Shown piece by piece: positions 17,681 through 25,645 of a DNA stretch of 64,000 nt. Source of the DNA: Thalassovita autumnalis. Lineage in GTDB: Bacteria; Pseudomonadota; Alphaproteobacteria; Rhodobacterales; Rhodobacteraceae. The notes below the pieces were generated by a model. That model ran no database searches. It saw only the letters and a program-made list of their open reading frames with translations, and had not been told where the DNA came from. Location: positions 1 to 64,000 of the forward strand of contig NZ_CYSB01000005.1 in the NCBI RefSeq assembly GCF_001458255.1, in the 5' to 3' direction. The position numbers were made by a program, and so were the translations under genes. Position 1 is the stretch's first letter, and each line of letters starts with the position of its first letter.

Positions 17681-17717
17681 AAAAACGCCACGAAGGCCAT
17701 CCGGACCTCGTGGTGTT
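17681..17717 (-). terminator. Terminator after the 3-hydroxyacyl-CoA dehydrogenase gene
   Basis: The minus-strand transcript folds ACACCACGAGG against CCTTCGTGGCGT and is followed by UUUUU. It lies between the convergent acyltransferase and dehydrogenase genes. Confidence 0.75.
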
Positions 17718-17750
17718 TGTTGTTTGGTGGACCCGGATTAAGCGTCCAAA

Positions 17751-18626
17751 TCAGCGGGTCGGAACGGGGCTGTCGCCGCGGTAGTCGTAGAAGCCACGGC
17801 CTGCTTTGCGGCCCAGCCAGCCAGCTTCGACGTATTTCACCAGCAGCGGGCAGGGGCGATATTTCGTGTCCGCGAGACCGTCATGCAGCACGTTCATGAT
17901 CGCCAGACAGGTGTCCAGACCAATGAAGTCAGCCAGTTCCAGCGGGCCCATCGGATGGTTTGCGCCTAGTTTCATCGCGCTGTCGATCGAGGCAACGTTG
18001 CCGACCCCTTCGTAGAGCGTATAGCAGGCCTCATTGATCATCGGGATCAGGATGCGGTTCACGATGAAGGCCGGGAAATCCTCGGCACTGGCGGCTGTTT
18101 TGCCCAGACGTTCCACAATGGCCAGACAGGATTTGTAGGTTTCCTCGTCCGTGGCGATGCCGCGGATCAGCTCGACCAGTTTCATCAAAGGCACCGGGTT
18201 CATGAAGTGGAAGCCCATGAACTTCTCCGGCCGGTCGGTGCGGCTGGCCAGACGGGTGATCGAGATCGAAGAGGTGTTTGAGGTCAGGATCGTATGCGGC
18301 TGCAGGTGCGGGGTCAGCTGATCAAAGATCGCCTGTTTCACGGTTTCGCGTTCCGTTGCCGCCTCAATCACCAGATCGGTCTGGCCCAGATCGGACAGCT
18401 GCAACGTGGTCTTGATCCGCGCCATTGCGGCGTCTTTGTCGGCCGCCGTGATCTTTTCCTTGCTAACCTGGCGGTCCAGGTTGCGCGCGATCAGCGCCAC
18501 GGCTTTGTCCAACGCGTCTTGGTCGATGTCGTTCAGCAGAACGTCATAGCCTGCCACTGCCATCACATGGGCGATGCCATTGCCCATCTGGCCGGCCCCG
18601 ATCACCCCAATTTTCTGAATCTCCAT
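17751..18626 (-). CDS. hbd: 3-hydroxybutyryl-CoA dehydrogenase
   Basis: A 291-residue NAD-dependent dehydrogenase that interconverts 3-hydroxybutyryl-CoA and acetoacetyl-CoA in the cytosol. The Rossmann motif GVIGAGQMGNGIA is at residues 7-19, SNTSSISITRLA follows near residue 117, and the catalytic histidine lies in MGFHFMNPVPLMKLVE near residue 138. Length fits the short monofunctional family (FadB2/Hbd/PaaH). ATG 18626 follows AAGGGATGG; a longer in-frame start is unsupported. It stands alone, with a DUF6473 gene diverging. Confidence 0.93.
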   Translation of the reverse strand: MEIQKIGVIGAGQMGNGIAHVMAVAGYDVLLNDIDQDALDKAVALIARNLDRQVSKEKITAADKDAAMARIKTTLQLSDLGQTDLVIEAATERETVKQAIFDQLTPHLQPHTILTSNTSSISITRLASRTDRPEKFMGFHFMNPVPLMKLVELIRGIATDEETYKSCLAIVERLGKTAASAEDFPAFIVNRILIPMINEACYTLYEGVGNVASIDSAMKLGANHPMGPLELADFIGLDTCLAIMNVLHDGLADTKYRPCPLLVKYVEAGWLGRKAGRGFYDYRGDSPVPTR

Positions 18627-18722
18627 GATCCATCCCTTTATAAATCTGGCCGAACCATAGGCTTGTTCCCGGAGGGGCCGCAAGGGCAGAGCCACTGGCC
18701 GATATGGTAAAATTAACCGTAA

Positions 18723-18738
18723 ACCGTGGTTCCACGGT
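18723..18738. promoter_or_regulatory. Near-perfect palindrome in divergent promoter region
   Basis: ACCGTGGTTCCACGGT is a 7-base-pair inverted repeat with a two-base centre, between hbd and the DUF6473 gene. It is a candidate operator; the regulator is unknown. Confidence 0.3.
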
Positions 18739-18803
18739 GCGATTAGCGCTTTGGCAAGGAATCACGGCGCATTCTGGTCCCGGGTAAACAGACCGGGGGT
18801 CCC

Positions 18804-19622
18804 ATGGTTCTGATCAAAGATGCCTTTCCGCCAAGACCGCAGGGGGAGCGCAGTAGTGCAGCCAGCAAACTACGCTTCCGTGGCCCGCTGCAGCTGCCGG
18901 CACGGCCTTATGTGCTGTTTCTTGGTGGATCCGAAACCTTCGGGCGCTGTGTGGCGCGCCCCTTTGTGCAGCGTTTTGAAAGGCGTAGCGGTGTGCCCTG
19001 CCTAAACCTTGGCGCTGCCAATGCCGGCTGGGAGGCGCTGTCGCATGATCCCGCCGTGGTGGCGCGGGCACGGCGGGCAGACTTGATCGTGATGCAGCTG
19101 ATGGGCGCTCAGCATCGTTCCAACGGGTTTTTCCAGGTACACCCCCGGCGCAACGACCGGTTTTTGCAAGGGTTTGCGCCTTTGCGCGAGCTGTTCCCGC
19201 AGGTGGATTTTTCGCAGTTTTCCTTTGTGGGCCATATGTTGGATGTGCTGCAGCGGGTGGATCGTTTCGCCCATCGTCGCCTGCAATATGGGTTGCAGGT
19301 GGAGTGGGTCGCGCATCTGCGCGCAATGCAGCGGCTCTACCTGCGGCCAATCGTATTTCTTTGGATCGATCACGGTCTGGACGCAGGCATGGGCATCGCA
19401 AATGCTGGGCTGTCGCGTCGGTGCCTGCGTGAACACGGGCTGGCGGAGGTGCCTCTGCTTCGGGTGCGACCGGAACGGGGCAGCGCGTCGCCGATGATTC
19501 TGCACCCCTCCGGCGGGGCAGGCCCTGCGGCCGCGATCTCCGCCGCCTATCACACCCGCATCGCTGAGGCGCTGTGCCGCTGGCTGCCCCCTATGCTGGC
19601 GACGGACAGCGATAAGGTGTGA
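18804..19622 (+). CDS. DUF6473-family protein
   Basis: A 272-residue protein with the pattern VLFLGGSETFGRCVARPF followed by CLNLGAANAGWEAL and DLIVMQLMGAQHRSN, which I recognise as the Rhodobacteraceae family DUF6473. The GGSETFG and N-A-G blocks recall an SGNH-hydrolase layout, but no function is established. There is no signal peptide. The start ATG 18804 lies in a CCCATGG context with a G-rich stretch before it. No co-transcribed partner is evident; the next gene starts about 100 bases later. Confidence 0.75.
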   Translation: MVLIKDAFPPRPQGERSSAASKLRFRGPLQLPARPYVLFLGGSETFGRCVARPFVQRFERRSGVPCLNLGAANAGWEALSHDPAVVARARRADLIVMQLMGAQHRSNGFFQVHPRRNDRFLQGFAPLRELFPQVDFSQFSFVGHMLDVLQRVDRFAHRRLQYGLQVEWVAHLRAMQRLYLRPIVFLWIDHGLDAGMGIANAGLSRRCLREHGLAEVPLLRVRPERGSASPMILHPSGGAGPAAAISAAYHTRIAEALCRWLPPMLATDSDKV

Positions 19623-19721
19623 CGTCCCTTAGGCCCGGACCGCAGGCGCCTTTTGGCCGTTCACGTTGGGGCAACTTGCCCGGGGCTTCTTTCGCCGGTC
19701 GCGCCGCACTATCTTTGCCTC

Positions 19722-20453
19722 ATGAAATGGTTCATCGCCCCCCTTCTCCTGCTGCTCAGCAGCCTGCCCCTCAGGGCCGATTGCGTTGTGCTGCTGCATG
19801 GGCTGGCGCGAACCGACGCCTCATTCCTGATCATGGAACAGGTCTTCCGCTATCACGGCTATGATGTGGAACGTCCGGGCTACCCCTCGACCGAAGAAAC
19901 CATTGCCAACCTGGCGCTGAACACCCTGCCAAAGGCAATAGCGGCCTGTGACGGCCAGACCACCCATGTTGTCACCCATTCGATGGGCGGTATCCTGCTG
20001 CGCGTCTGGCTTAGCGGCAATCCGCAGCCTGACCTTGGCCGGGTGGTGATGCTGTCACCGCCAAACAAAGGGTCTGAGGTTGTTGATGTCTTGGGCGATC
20101 TTGAGCCGTTTGAGTGGTTCAACGGTCCGGCCGGTCAGCAGCTGCGCACCGATGATCGCGGCCTGCCGGCGCATCTGCCGCCGATCAATTTCGAACTGGG
20201 GGTGATTGCCGGAAACCAGTCGCTAAACCCACTGTTTTCAGCGATGATTGAGGGCGAAGATGACGGCAAGGTTTCGGTCGAATCCACCCGGGTGGAGGGT
20301 ATGGCGGATCACATCGTTCTGCCGGTGACCCACACCTTTATGATGAACAATCCCTTGGTTATTGCACAGACCCTGAATTTCATCGAAAACGGGGCCTTCG
20401 AACATGAGATGACCTGGGCAGATGCGGTGGAGCGTCTGGAAGAGGCGGACTGA
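19722..20453 (+). CDS. Exported alpha/beta-hydrolase (lipase/esterase-like)
   Basis: A 243-residue secreted hydrolase. Residues 1-19 form a signal peptide ([19 protein letters not shown]). The oxyanion strand [14 protein letters not shown] follows, and the nucleophile elbow THSMGG is near residue 88. The late acid/histidine region ([12 protein letters not shown]) is also present. The substrate could be a lipid ester or similar. ATG 19722 is chosen because it starts the signal peptide; an in-frame start at 19653 would bury it. It lies 48 bases upstream of phnM on the same strand. Confidence 0.82.
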   Translation: MKWFIAPLLLLLSSLPLRADCVVLLHGLARTDASFLIMEQVFRYHGYDVERPGYPSTEETIANLALNTLPKAIAACDGQTTHVVTHSMGGILLRVWLSGNPQPDLGRVVMLSPPNKGSEVVDVLGDLEPFEWFNGPAGQQLRTDDRGLPAHLPPINFELGVIAGNQSLNPLFSAMIEGEDDGKVSVESTRVEGMADHIVLPVTHTFMMNNPLVIAQTLNFIENGAFEHEMTWADAVERLEEAD

Positions 20454-20501
20454 CGGCGGCGTGCCTTGCGCCGTTGCTCAAGCGCAAGAGGGAAGGCGGC
20501 G

Positions 20502-21623
20502 ATGCTGCAACTGACATTCACCGGTGCCGAGGTCTTGCGCCCCGACGGGCTGAGCACGAGCACGCTGAGCCTGTCTGACGGGCACATTGTCGAAGGGCAG
20601 GCGGGCCGTGTCATTGACCTTTCGGGCATGCGGATCCTGCCGGGCATTGTGGACATGCATGGCGATGGGTTTGAACGTCATCTGGCCCCTCGCCGTGGCG
20701 CGATGAAGGATCTGGGCCAAGGTCTGGCCAGCGCCGAGGCGGAACTGGCGGCCAATGGCATCACCACAGCGGTTCTGGCGCAATTCTGGTCCTGGGAGGG
20801 CGGGATGCGCGGCCGCGATTTTGCCCTGCGGTTTCTGAACGCCCTCAAGGGATATCAAGGCACAGGCACCGATCTGCAGGTCCAGCTGCGGTTCGAATAT
20901 GCCATGTTGGAAGACTACAGCGCATTTGAGGCGACGGTGGCAGAACATGCGGTGCCCTATGTCGTCTTCAACGACCACCTGCCGCATAAGGCACTGGAAA
21001 AAGGTAAGAAGCCGCCGCGGCTGACCGGTCAGGCCCTGAAGGGGGGCCGCAGCCCTGAGGCGCATCTGCAGCTGATGCAGGGGTTACATGCCGCCATGCC
21101 GCAGGCGGAGGGCGCAGTCGCGGATCTGGCGCAGCGCCTATCTGCGCGCGGGGTGATTCTGGGCAGCCATGACGATGCAACGGCGGAAGGCCGCGCCACA
21201 TGGCAGGCCCGTGGTGTTTCGGTCAGTGAGTTTCCCGAAACCCGCGTGGCGGCTGAGGCGGCTGAGGGCGGGATCGTCCTTGGCGCCCCCAATGTGGTGC
21301 GCGGCGGCAGCCATTCCGGCAATGTTAGCGCCGCGGATCTGATAACGGGTGGCCTTGGGGATGCTTTGGCGTCGGATTATCACTACCCGGCACCACGACA
21401 GGCCGCTTTGATCTTGGCGGAGGAGGTCGGGTTGCAACGTGCCTGGGCGCTTGTGTCCTCTGGCCCTGCGGCGCTGCTGGGGCTGCAGGATCGTGGTGAG
21501 CTGACCCCCGGAAAACGTGCGGATCTGGTGATTTTGGATGGTGCAGGCCGGATCGGCGCGACGCTTGCGGGCGGGCGGATCACCTACCTCAGCGGAGCGG
21601 TGGCTGAGCGTTTCATGAGGTGA
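20502..21623 (+). CDS. phnM: Alpha-D-ribose 1-methylphosphonate 5-triphosphate diphosphatase
   Basis: A 373-residue amidohydrolase-fold enzyme. PhnM removes pyrophosphate from the ribose triphosphate intermediate of the C-P lyase pathway. The metal-binding start HGDGFERH (residues about 53-60), ITTAVLAQFWSWE, LGSHDDAT and the closing APNVVRGGSHSGN are typical. The start follows AGAGGGAAGG. No other phn gene is in the window, so it is either a second copy, a displaced one, or used for another substrate. The preceding gene is a lipase. Confidence 0.88.
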   Translation: MLQLTFTGAEVLRPDGLSTSTLSLSDGHIVEGQAGRVIDLSGMRILPGIVDMHGDGFERHLAPRRGAMKDLGQGLASAEAELAANGITTAVLAQFWSWEGGMRGRDFALRFLNALKGYQGTGTDLQVQLRFEYAMLEDYSAFEATVAEHAVPYVVFNDHLPHKALEKGKKPPRLTGQALKGGRSPEAHLQLMQGLHAAMPQAEGAVADLAQRLSARGVILGSHDDATAEGRATWQARGVSVSEFPETRVAAEAAEGGIVLGAPNVVRGGSHSGNVSAADLITGGLGDALASDYHYPAPRQAALILAEEVGLQRAWALVSSGPAALLGLQDRGELTPGKRADLVILDGAGRIGATLAGGRITYLSGAVAERFMR

Positions 21624-21646
21624 TGTTTCGCCCGGCTGATAGGTCG

Positions 21647-21705
21647 GGCAGCGCCTGCCTGCCCCCTTGGCAGGCGCATTCGCGCCCACCCAGGCAGGCG
21701 CTGCC
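21647..21705. terminator. Three-armed inverted repeat between phnM and purK
   Basis: GGCAGCGCCTGCCT (21647-21660) is perfectly complementary to AGGCAGGCGCTGCC (21692-21705), and its inner part also pairs over nine bases with GGCAGGCGC (21669-21677). Two mutually exclusive hairpins are therefore possible. It sits between convergent genes and most likely ends both transcripts, although no U run follows. Confidence 0.55.
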
Positions 21706-21722
21706 GTTAGTTTACAACGGCT

Positions 21723-22802
21723 TTAGCCTTTAGCCGCGACTTGTACGCGGTTCACATGGCCCATCTTACGGCCCGGCTTGGCGTCAGCCTTGCCATAAAG
21801 ATGCAGCGCGGCGTTGGTTTCCAGTGCAATCTCCCCAACCCGCTCCATATCGTCGCCGATCAGGTTTTCCATCACCACATCGCTGTGCCGCTTTCCATCA
21901 CCCAGCGGCCAGCCAGCAACGGCACGGATGTGCTGTTCGAACTGATCCACCGCGCAGCCATTCTGCGTCCAATGGCCTGAGTTGTGAACGCGCGGTGCGA
22001 TTTCATTCACGATCAGCCCCTCAGGCGTCACAAACAGCTCCACCCCCATGGTCCCGACATAATCCAAGGAATTCAGGATATTGGCGGTCATCAACACAGC
22101 ATCCATCCGCTGGCCAGCGCTTAGACGGGCCGGCACGGTGGTGGTGTGCAGAATGCCGTCGCGGTGGACGTTTTCACCGGGATCGAAACAGGCCACCTGA
22201 CCATCCGCGCTGCGGGTGCCGATGACTGAAACCTCATGGCTGAAGTTTACGAAGCCTTCCAAAACCGCAGGGGCACCTGCCATATCGGCCAGCGCCTGGG
22301 CGGCATCCTCAGTCGATTTCAGCCGCGACTGGCCTTTGCCGTCATAGCCAAACCGCCGGGTTTTCAGGATCGAAGGCGTACCGATCTCGGCAACGGCCTT
22401 TTCCATGTCCTCGGCGTTTTCCACATTTGCGAAAGGCGCGGTTTTCAGGCCCAGTTCTGCCAGATAGGTCTTTTCCGTCAGGCGGTCCTGGCTGACCCGC
22501 AGGGCTTCGCGGCCTGGCCGGATCGGGCGCAGGCTTTCCAGCACATCTAGGGCCGAGGTCGGGATGTTTTCAAACTCATAGGTGATCACATCCACGGTGG
22601 CGGCAAAGGCGCGCAGGGCATCGTGATCTTCATAGCTGGCCGTGGTCAGCTGATGCGCCACATCCGCCGCGGGCGGGTTGGCACTGGGTTCAAAAATATG
22701 GGTGCGCAGCCCCAGACGGGAGGCTGCCACTGACAGCATCCGCCCCAGCTGACCACCGCCCAGAATGCCGATCACGGCGCCGGTTTTCAGCATCTCACTC
22801 AT
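21723..22802 (-). CDS. purK: 5-(carboxyamino)imidazole ribonucleotide synthase
   Basis: A 359-residue ATP-grasp enzyme making N5-CAIR from AIR, bicarbonate and ATP in purine synthesis. It begins with the nucleotide motif [13 protein letters not shown]. The ATP-grasp part has [12 protein letters not shown], and the C-terminal [14 protein letters not shown] is diagnostic of PurK. ATG 22802 (MSEMLK) overlaps the purE end by 8 bases; ATG 22793 is an alternative. The pair purE-purK is transcribed together and coupled. Confidence 0.95.
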   Translation of the reverse strand: MSEMLKTGAVIGILGGGQLGRMLSVAASRLGLRTHIFEPSANPPAADVAHQLTTASYEDHDALRAFAATVDVITYEFENIPTSALDVLESLRPIRPGREALRVSQDRLTEKTYLAELGLKTAPFANVENAEDMEKAVAEIGTPSILKTRRFGYDGKGQSRLKSTEDAAQALADMAGAPAVLEGFVNFSHEVSVIGTRSADGQVACFDPGENVHRDGILHTTTVPARLSAGQRMDAVLMTANILNSLDYVGTMGVELFVTPEGLIVNEIAPRVHNSGHWTQNGCAVDQFEQHIRAVAGWPLGDGKRHSDVVMENLIGDDMERVGEIALETNAALHLYGKADAKPGRKMGHVNRVQVAAKG

Positions 22803-23283
22803 CGACAGGTTCATCCGGGATGGAGGCTGAAAGCGCATCACGCCAGGCATCCAGCCGGGCCGCAATCTCAGCGTCGTTATTGGCAAGGATCCCCGCCGCC
22901 ATCAGGCCTGCGTTTTTCGCACCTGCGGCCCCGATGGCCATGGTGGCAACCGGAAAACCGCGCGGCATCTGCAGGATCGAATAGAGGCTATCAACCCCAG
23001 AAAGCGCCTTGGTCTGGACCGGCACGCCGATCACCGGCACGCGGGTCTTGCTGGCCATCATGCCCGGCAGATGCGCCGCGCCGCCTGCGCCTGCGATGAT
23101 CACATGCAGCCCGCGGTCCACCGCGGTCTTGCCGTAATCCCACAGCCGATCCGGCGTGCGATGAGCCGAGACGATCTTGGCCTCATATGGAATGTTGAGT
23201 TCGTCGAGAATATCAGCGGCTTCTTTCATCGTGGGCCAGTCAGATTGGCTGCCCATGATGATGCCGACTTGGATCTGTGTCAT
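22795..23283 (-). CDS. purE: N5-CAIR mutase
   Basis: A 162-residue PurE class I enzyme that rearranges N5-CAIR to CAIR. It shows GSQSDWPTM near residue 11, [10 protein letters not shown] near residue 39 and [14 protein letters not shown] near residue 66, all active-site blocks of the family. It precedes purK with overlapping ends. The upstream gene is a DUF465 protein on the same strand 47 bases away. Confidence 0.97.
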   Translation of the reverse strand: MTQIQVGIIMGSQSDWPTMKEAADILDELNIPYEAKIVSAHRTPDRLWDYGKTAVDRGLHVIIAGAGGAAHLPGMMASKTRVPVIGVPVQTKALSGVDSLYSILQMPRGFPVATMAIGAAGAKNAGLMAAGILANNDAEIAARLDAWRDALSASIPDEPVDE

Positions 23284-23330
23284 TTAGCGTCCCCAGATGA
23301 AGGAGCGCGCACTATAGCCAGCCTTGCGGA

Positions 23331-23555
23331 TTACGCAATGATATCCGGGGTCAAACGATCCTCGATTATGGCGATAATGTCTTTTAGCCGCAGCTTTTTC
23401 TTTTTCAGGCGCTGAATGGTCAGCTGATCGGCGGTTCCAACCTCAATCAGGGCCTTGATGGCGGCATCCAGATCGCGGTGTTCTTCGCGAAACACCTCAA
23501 GTTCCACGCGCAGCACGTCATCGGTTTTCATCGAGATGTCGGCGGTAATATTCAT
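23331..23555 (-). CDS. DUF465 (YdcH-like) protein
   Basis: A 74-residue, mostly helical protein. The pattern FREEHRDLDAAIKAL followed by IQRLKKKKLRLKDIIA is the YdcH/DUF465 signature (two helices, the second strongly basic). Function is not known. I prefer ATG 23555 (GGAA upstream); ATG 23531 would also keep the domain. It could be co-transcribed with purEK. Confidence 0.85.
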   Translation of the reverse strand: MNITADISMKTDDVLRVELEVFREEHRDLDAAIKALIEVGTADQLTIQRLKKKKLRLKDIIAIIEDRLTPDIIA

Positions 23556-23619
23556 GGCCGTGATTCCGTTTCGCTGGCTACCGCAACAGGATACTTCAAT
23601 CAGCCGCCGCCGCAAAGAC

Positions 23620-23648
23620 CTTGCGCACGGGCCAACGGGTGCCCATAT
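23620..23648 (+). promoter_or_regulatory. RpoH-like promoter for hsp20
   Basis: CTTGCG and CCATAT, 17 bases apart, resemble the alphaproteobacterial sigma-32 consensus (CTTG / CCATAT). They lie about 105 bases before the hsp20 start, leaving a leader long enough for an RNA thermometer. The match is partial. Confidence 0.45.
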
Positions 23649-23727
23649 TTCAATGAGGGCCGCCGAAATGGGGCCTGATTCAGTCAGTTACGTCATCTGC
23701 CGTCGCGCAGACCGGGCTGATTGCACA

Positions 23728-23746
23728 GTCGCTTGATCGTAAGGAC
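23728..23746 (+). promoter_or_regulatory. ROSE-type RNA thermometer hairpin at the hsp20 ribosome site
   Basis: In the leader, GUCGCUU (23728-23734) pairs with AAGGAC (23741-23746), leaving one G bulged and masking the Shine-Dalgarno AAGGA seven bases before ATG 23753. UCGCU fits the UYGCU motif of ROSE elements, which block small heat-shock protein translation at low temperature through exactly this bulged-G helix. The upstream leader could hold the other stem-loops of a full ROSE element, but I did not resolve them. Confidence 0.7.
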
Positions 23747-23752
23747 GTGTCG

Positions 23753-24166
23753 ATGACAAAGCTTACCCTGGGATCGCATCCCTACCTGCTGGGGTTTGAC
23801 CAGCTGGAACGCCTTCTGGAACGCAATGCCAAATCCGGCAACGAAGGCTATCCGCCGTTTAACATCGAACAGACCTCGCAGAATTCGTATCGCATCACGC
23901 TGGCGGTCGCGGGGTTTGGTGAGGATGATCTGGCGATTACCGTTGAGGACCAGCAATTGGTCATCCGGGGCCGTCAGTCCGACGACAGCGAAGGCCGGGT
24001 GTTCCTGCACCGTGGCATCGCGGCACGTCAGTTCCAGCGCTCCTTTGTGCTGGCCGATGGGGTCGAAGTGGGTGAGGCGGTGATGGAAAACGGGCTGCTG
24101 CACGTTGATCTGTCGCGCATACAGCCTGAGACTGTGGTGCAAACGATTAACATCAAGAAAGGGTAA
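23753..24166 (+). CDS. Small heat-shock protein, Hsp20/IbpA family
   Basis: A 137-residue ATP-independent holdase. The alpha-crystallin domain spans about residues 33-125 (YRITLAVAGFGEDDLAITVE, LVIRGRQ, FVLADGVEV, ENGLLHVDL), and IKKG ends the protein. ATG 23753 is set by the Shine-Dalgarno in the hairpin; GTG 23747 would overlap it. It is followed after 4 bases by a DUF1150 gene, a pairing common in alphaproteobacteria. Expression is probably heat-controlled at both transcription and translation. Confidence 0.95.
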   Translation: MTKLTLGSHPYLLGFDQLERLLERNAKSGNEGYPPFNIEQTSQNSYRITLAVAGFGEDDLAITVEDQQLVIRGRQSDDSEGRVFLHRGIAARQFQRSFVLADGVEVGEAVMENGLLHVDLSRIQPETVVQTINIKKG

Positions 24167-24170
24167 ACAT

Positions 24171-24407
24171 ATGGATACGAAAGTTGCGATGCAGGGGTTC
24201 GACCTGACTGCGAAAAAGCAGATCGTCTATGTCCGCCCGGTTCGGGTGAAGGATCTGCCGCAAGAGGTGCGCGATCAGGCCGGTGGCCGTGAGGTGCTCT
24301 ATGAGGTGGCGCGCCCGGATGGTGAGCAGCTGGCACTGACCGGGGACCGGGATACGGCCTATTTCCTGGCGCGTGAAAATGATCTGGCTCCGGTGACGCT
24401 GCACTAA
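24171..24407 (+). CDS. DUF1150 protein
   Basis: A 78-residue protein with QIVYVRPVRVKDLP near residue 18 and LALTGDRDTAYFLARENDL near residue 55, the core of DUF1150. Its function is unknown. It sits 4 bases downstream of hsp20 in what looks like a two-gene operon ended by the hairpin at 24438, so a heat-stress role is likely by association. The ribosome site is the AAGAAAGGG at the end of hsp20. Confidence 0.9.
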   Translation: MDTKVAMQGFDLTAKKQIVYVRPVRVKDLPQEVRDQAGGREVLYEVARPDGEQLALTGDRDTAYFLARENDLAPVTLH

Positions 24408-24437
24408 GCCCGGTTTCACCAATCTCAAAGAACATGC

Positions 24438-24462
24438 GGGGGGCGCCTGGGCGCCCCTTTTT
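24438..24462 (+). terminator. Terminator after hsp20-DUF1150
   Basis: GGGGCGC pairs with GCGCCCC over a four-base loop and is followed by TTTTT, a classic intrinsic terminator. Confidence 0.88.
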
Positions 24463-24486
24463 CGTGCGCCTTATCTGGGGCGGCGA

Positions 24487-24903
24487 TTAATGTTCACTGC
24501 TGCAGTGATCATGGCTGGCCAAGGAGGCCAGAACATAACATTTGGCCGAGGTGCCATCGCCTGAACAGCCCTCAGAAATGCGGGCCAATTCCCCCTCCAG
24601 CCGTTTCAACCGTTCGATCTTGGCGCGGACATCCACCAGCTGCTCGGCCGCAATGGCATTGGCCTCGGCGCAGGACCGATCCGGGTGATCCTGCAGTTCA
24701 ATCAGGGACTGGATCGCCTCGATTGAGAACCCCAGATCGCGCGCGTGTTTGATGAAACCCAGCCGCTCCAACTCACTATGGCCATAGCGGCGTTGGTTGC
24801 CTTCGGTGCGGGCCGGGGCATCGATCAGGCCCATCTGTTCATAGTAGCGGATGGTGGGAACTTTGACCCCGGTTTCACGGGACAACGCGCCGATGGAAAA
24901 CAT
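24487..24903 (-). CDS. MerR-family metal-responsive regulator
   Basis: A 138-residue MerR protein. The N-terminal winged helix (FSIGALSRETGVKVPTIRYYEQMGL) is followed by a dimerisation helix and a cysteine-bearing metal site: Cys78, Cys113 and Cys122, plus a C-terminal HDHC (131-134). Cys residues at these places match the ZntR/CadR/PbrR group, which senses Zn, Cd or Pb. It diverges from a CDF metal exporter and the shared region contains a MerR-type promoter. The exact metal is undetermined. Confidence 0.88.
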   Translation of the reverse strand: MFSIGALSRETGVKVPTIRYYEQMGLIDAPARTEGNQRRYGHSELERLGFIKHARDLGFSIEAIQSLIELQDHPDRSCAEANAIAAEQLVDVRAKIERLKRLEGELARISEGCSGDGTSAKCYVLASLASHDHCSSEH

Positions 24904-24915
24904 GTGAGAAACCTC

Positions 24916-24946
24916 TTGAACCTCTAGCTGCTAGAGAAATTACAGA
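24916..24946 (+). promoter_or_regulatory. MerR-type promoter with 19-base spacer and operator dyad
   Basis: TTGAAC (24916-24921) and TACAGA (24941-24946) are separated by 19 bases, the overlong spacing of promoters that MerR proteins untwist. The spacer holds the perfect dyad CTCTAGCTGCTAGAG (24922-24936), very like PbrR/CadR operators. It drives the CDF gene at 24977 and lies 13 bases upstream of the merR start, so it probably also affects autoregulation. Confidence 0.8.
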
Positions 24947-24976
24947 TAGGCTAGAGACGAAATCAAGGAGAGAATC

Positions 24977-25612
24977 ATGGCAGGTTGCTGTGGGCAAAAC
25001 GCGCAATTCGACGGGGTGTCGAAGGATTACAAACGCCGGCTCTGGCTGGTGATTGCGCTGAATGCCATCATGTTCGCGGTGGAGATGACGGCAGGCCATA
25101 TGGCCAAGTCGCAGGCGCTGCAGGCCGATGCGCTGGATTTCTTCAGCGATGCGCTGACTTACGGCGTGTCGCTGGCAGTCATCGGCGCCTCAATCAAGGT
25201 GCGGACCATGGCGGCATTGGGCAAGGGCATCAGCCTGTTGCTGATGGGCGTCTGGGTCTTTGGCTCGACCATCTACCGGGTGATGTACCTCGGTGTGCCC
25301 GAGGCTGAGATCATGGGCGTTGTCGGCTTTATGGCTTTGGCAACCAACCTGATTTCGGTGGCCCTTCTGGTGAAATACAAAGACGGCGACGCCAATGTGC
25401 GGTCGGTCTGGCTGTGTTCGCGCAATGATGCCATCGGCAATGTGGCGGTGATGTTTGCGGCCTTGGGGGTCTGGGGCTCAGGCTCGGGCTGGCCGGATGT
25501 GATCGTGGCGGGCATCATGGCCACGCTGTTCCTCTCCTCAGCCTTCCAGATCATCAAACAGGCGCTGGCAGAACGGCGCGCGGTTGTGGATCACGCGCAA
25601 TCCCACGCCTAA
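24977..25612 (+). CDS. Cation diffusion facilitator family metal exporter
   Basis: A 211-residue membrane protein with about six spans. The second span carries DALDFFSDAL (residues about 51-60), the CDF metal-binding HxxxD-type position with Asp in place of the usual His, and the fifth carries SRNDAIGN (about 155-162). It lacks the long cytosolic C-terminal domain, which is true of a subgroup of small CDFs. Early cysteines (MAGCCGQ) may bind metal. It should expel Zn, Cd or a similar ion using the proton gradient. Control by the divergent MerR regulator is strongly suggested by the promoter. Confidence 0.85.
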   Translation: MAGCCGQNAQFDGVSKDYKRRLWLVIALNAIMFAVEMTAGHMAKSQALQADALDFFSDALTYGVSLAVIGASIKVRTMAALGKGISLLLMGVWVFGSTIYRVMYLGVPEAEIMGVVGFMALATNLISVALLVKYKDGDANVRSVWLCSRNDAIGNVAVMFAALGVWGSGSGWPDVIVAGIMATLFLSSAFQIIKQALAERRAVVDHAQSHA

Positions 25613-25616
25613 AGAA

Positions 25617-25643
25617 AAAGCCCCGCGTCCGTCGCGGGGCTTT
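25617..25643. terminator. Bidirectional terminator
   Basis: AAAGCCCCGCG pairs with CGCGGGGCTTT. It lies between the convergent CDF and oxidoreductase genes and has an A/T flank on both sides. Confidence 0.88.
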
Positions 25644-25645
25644 CG

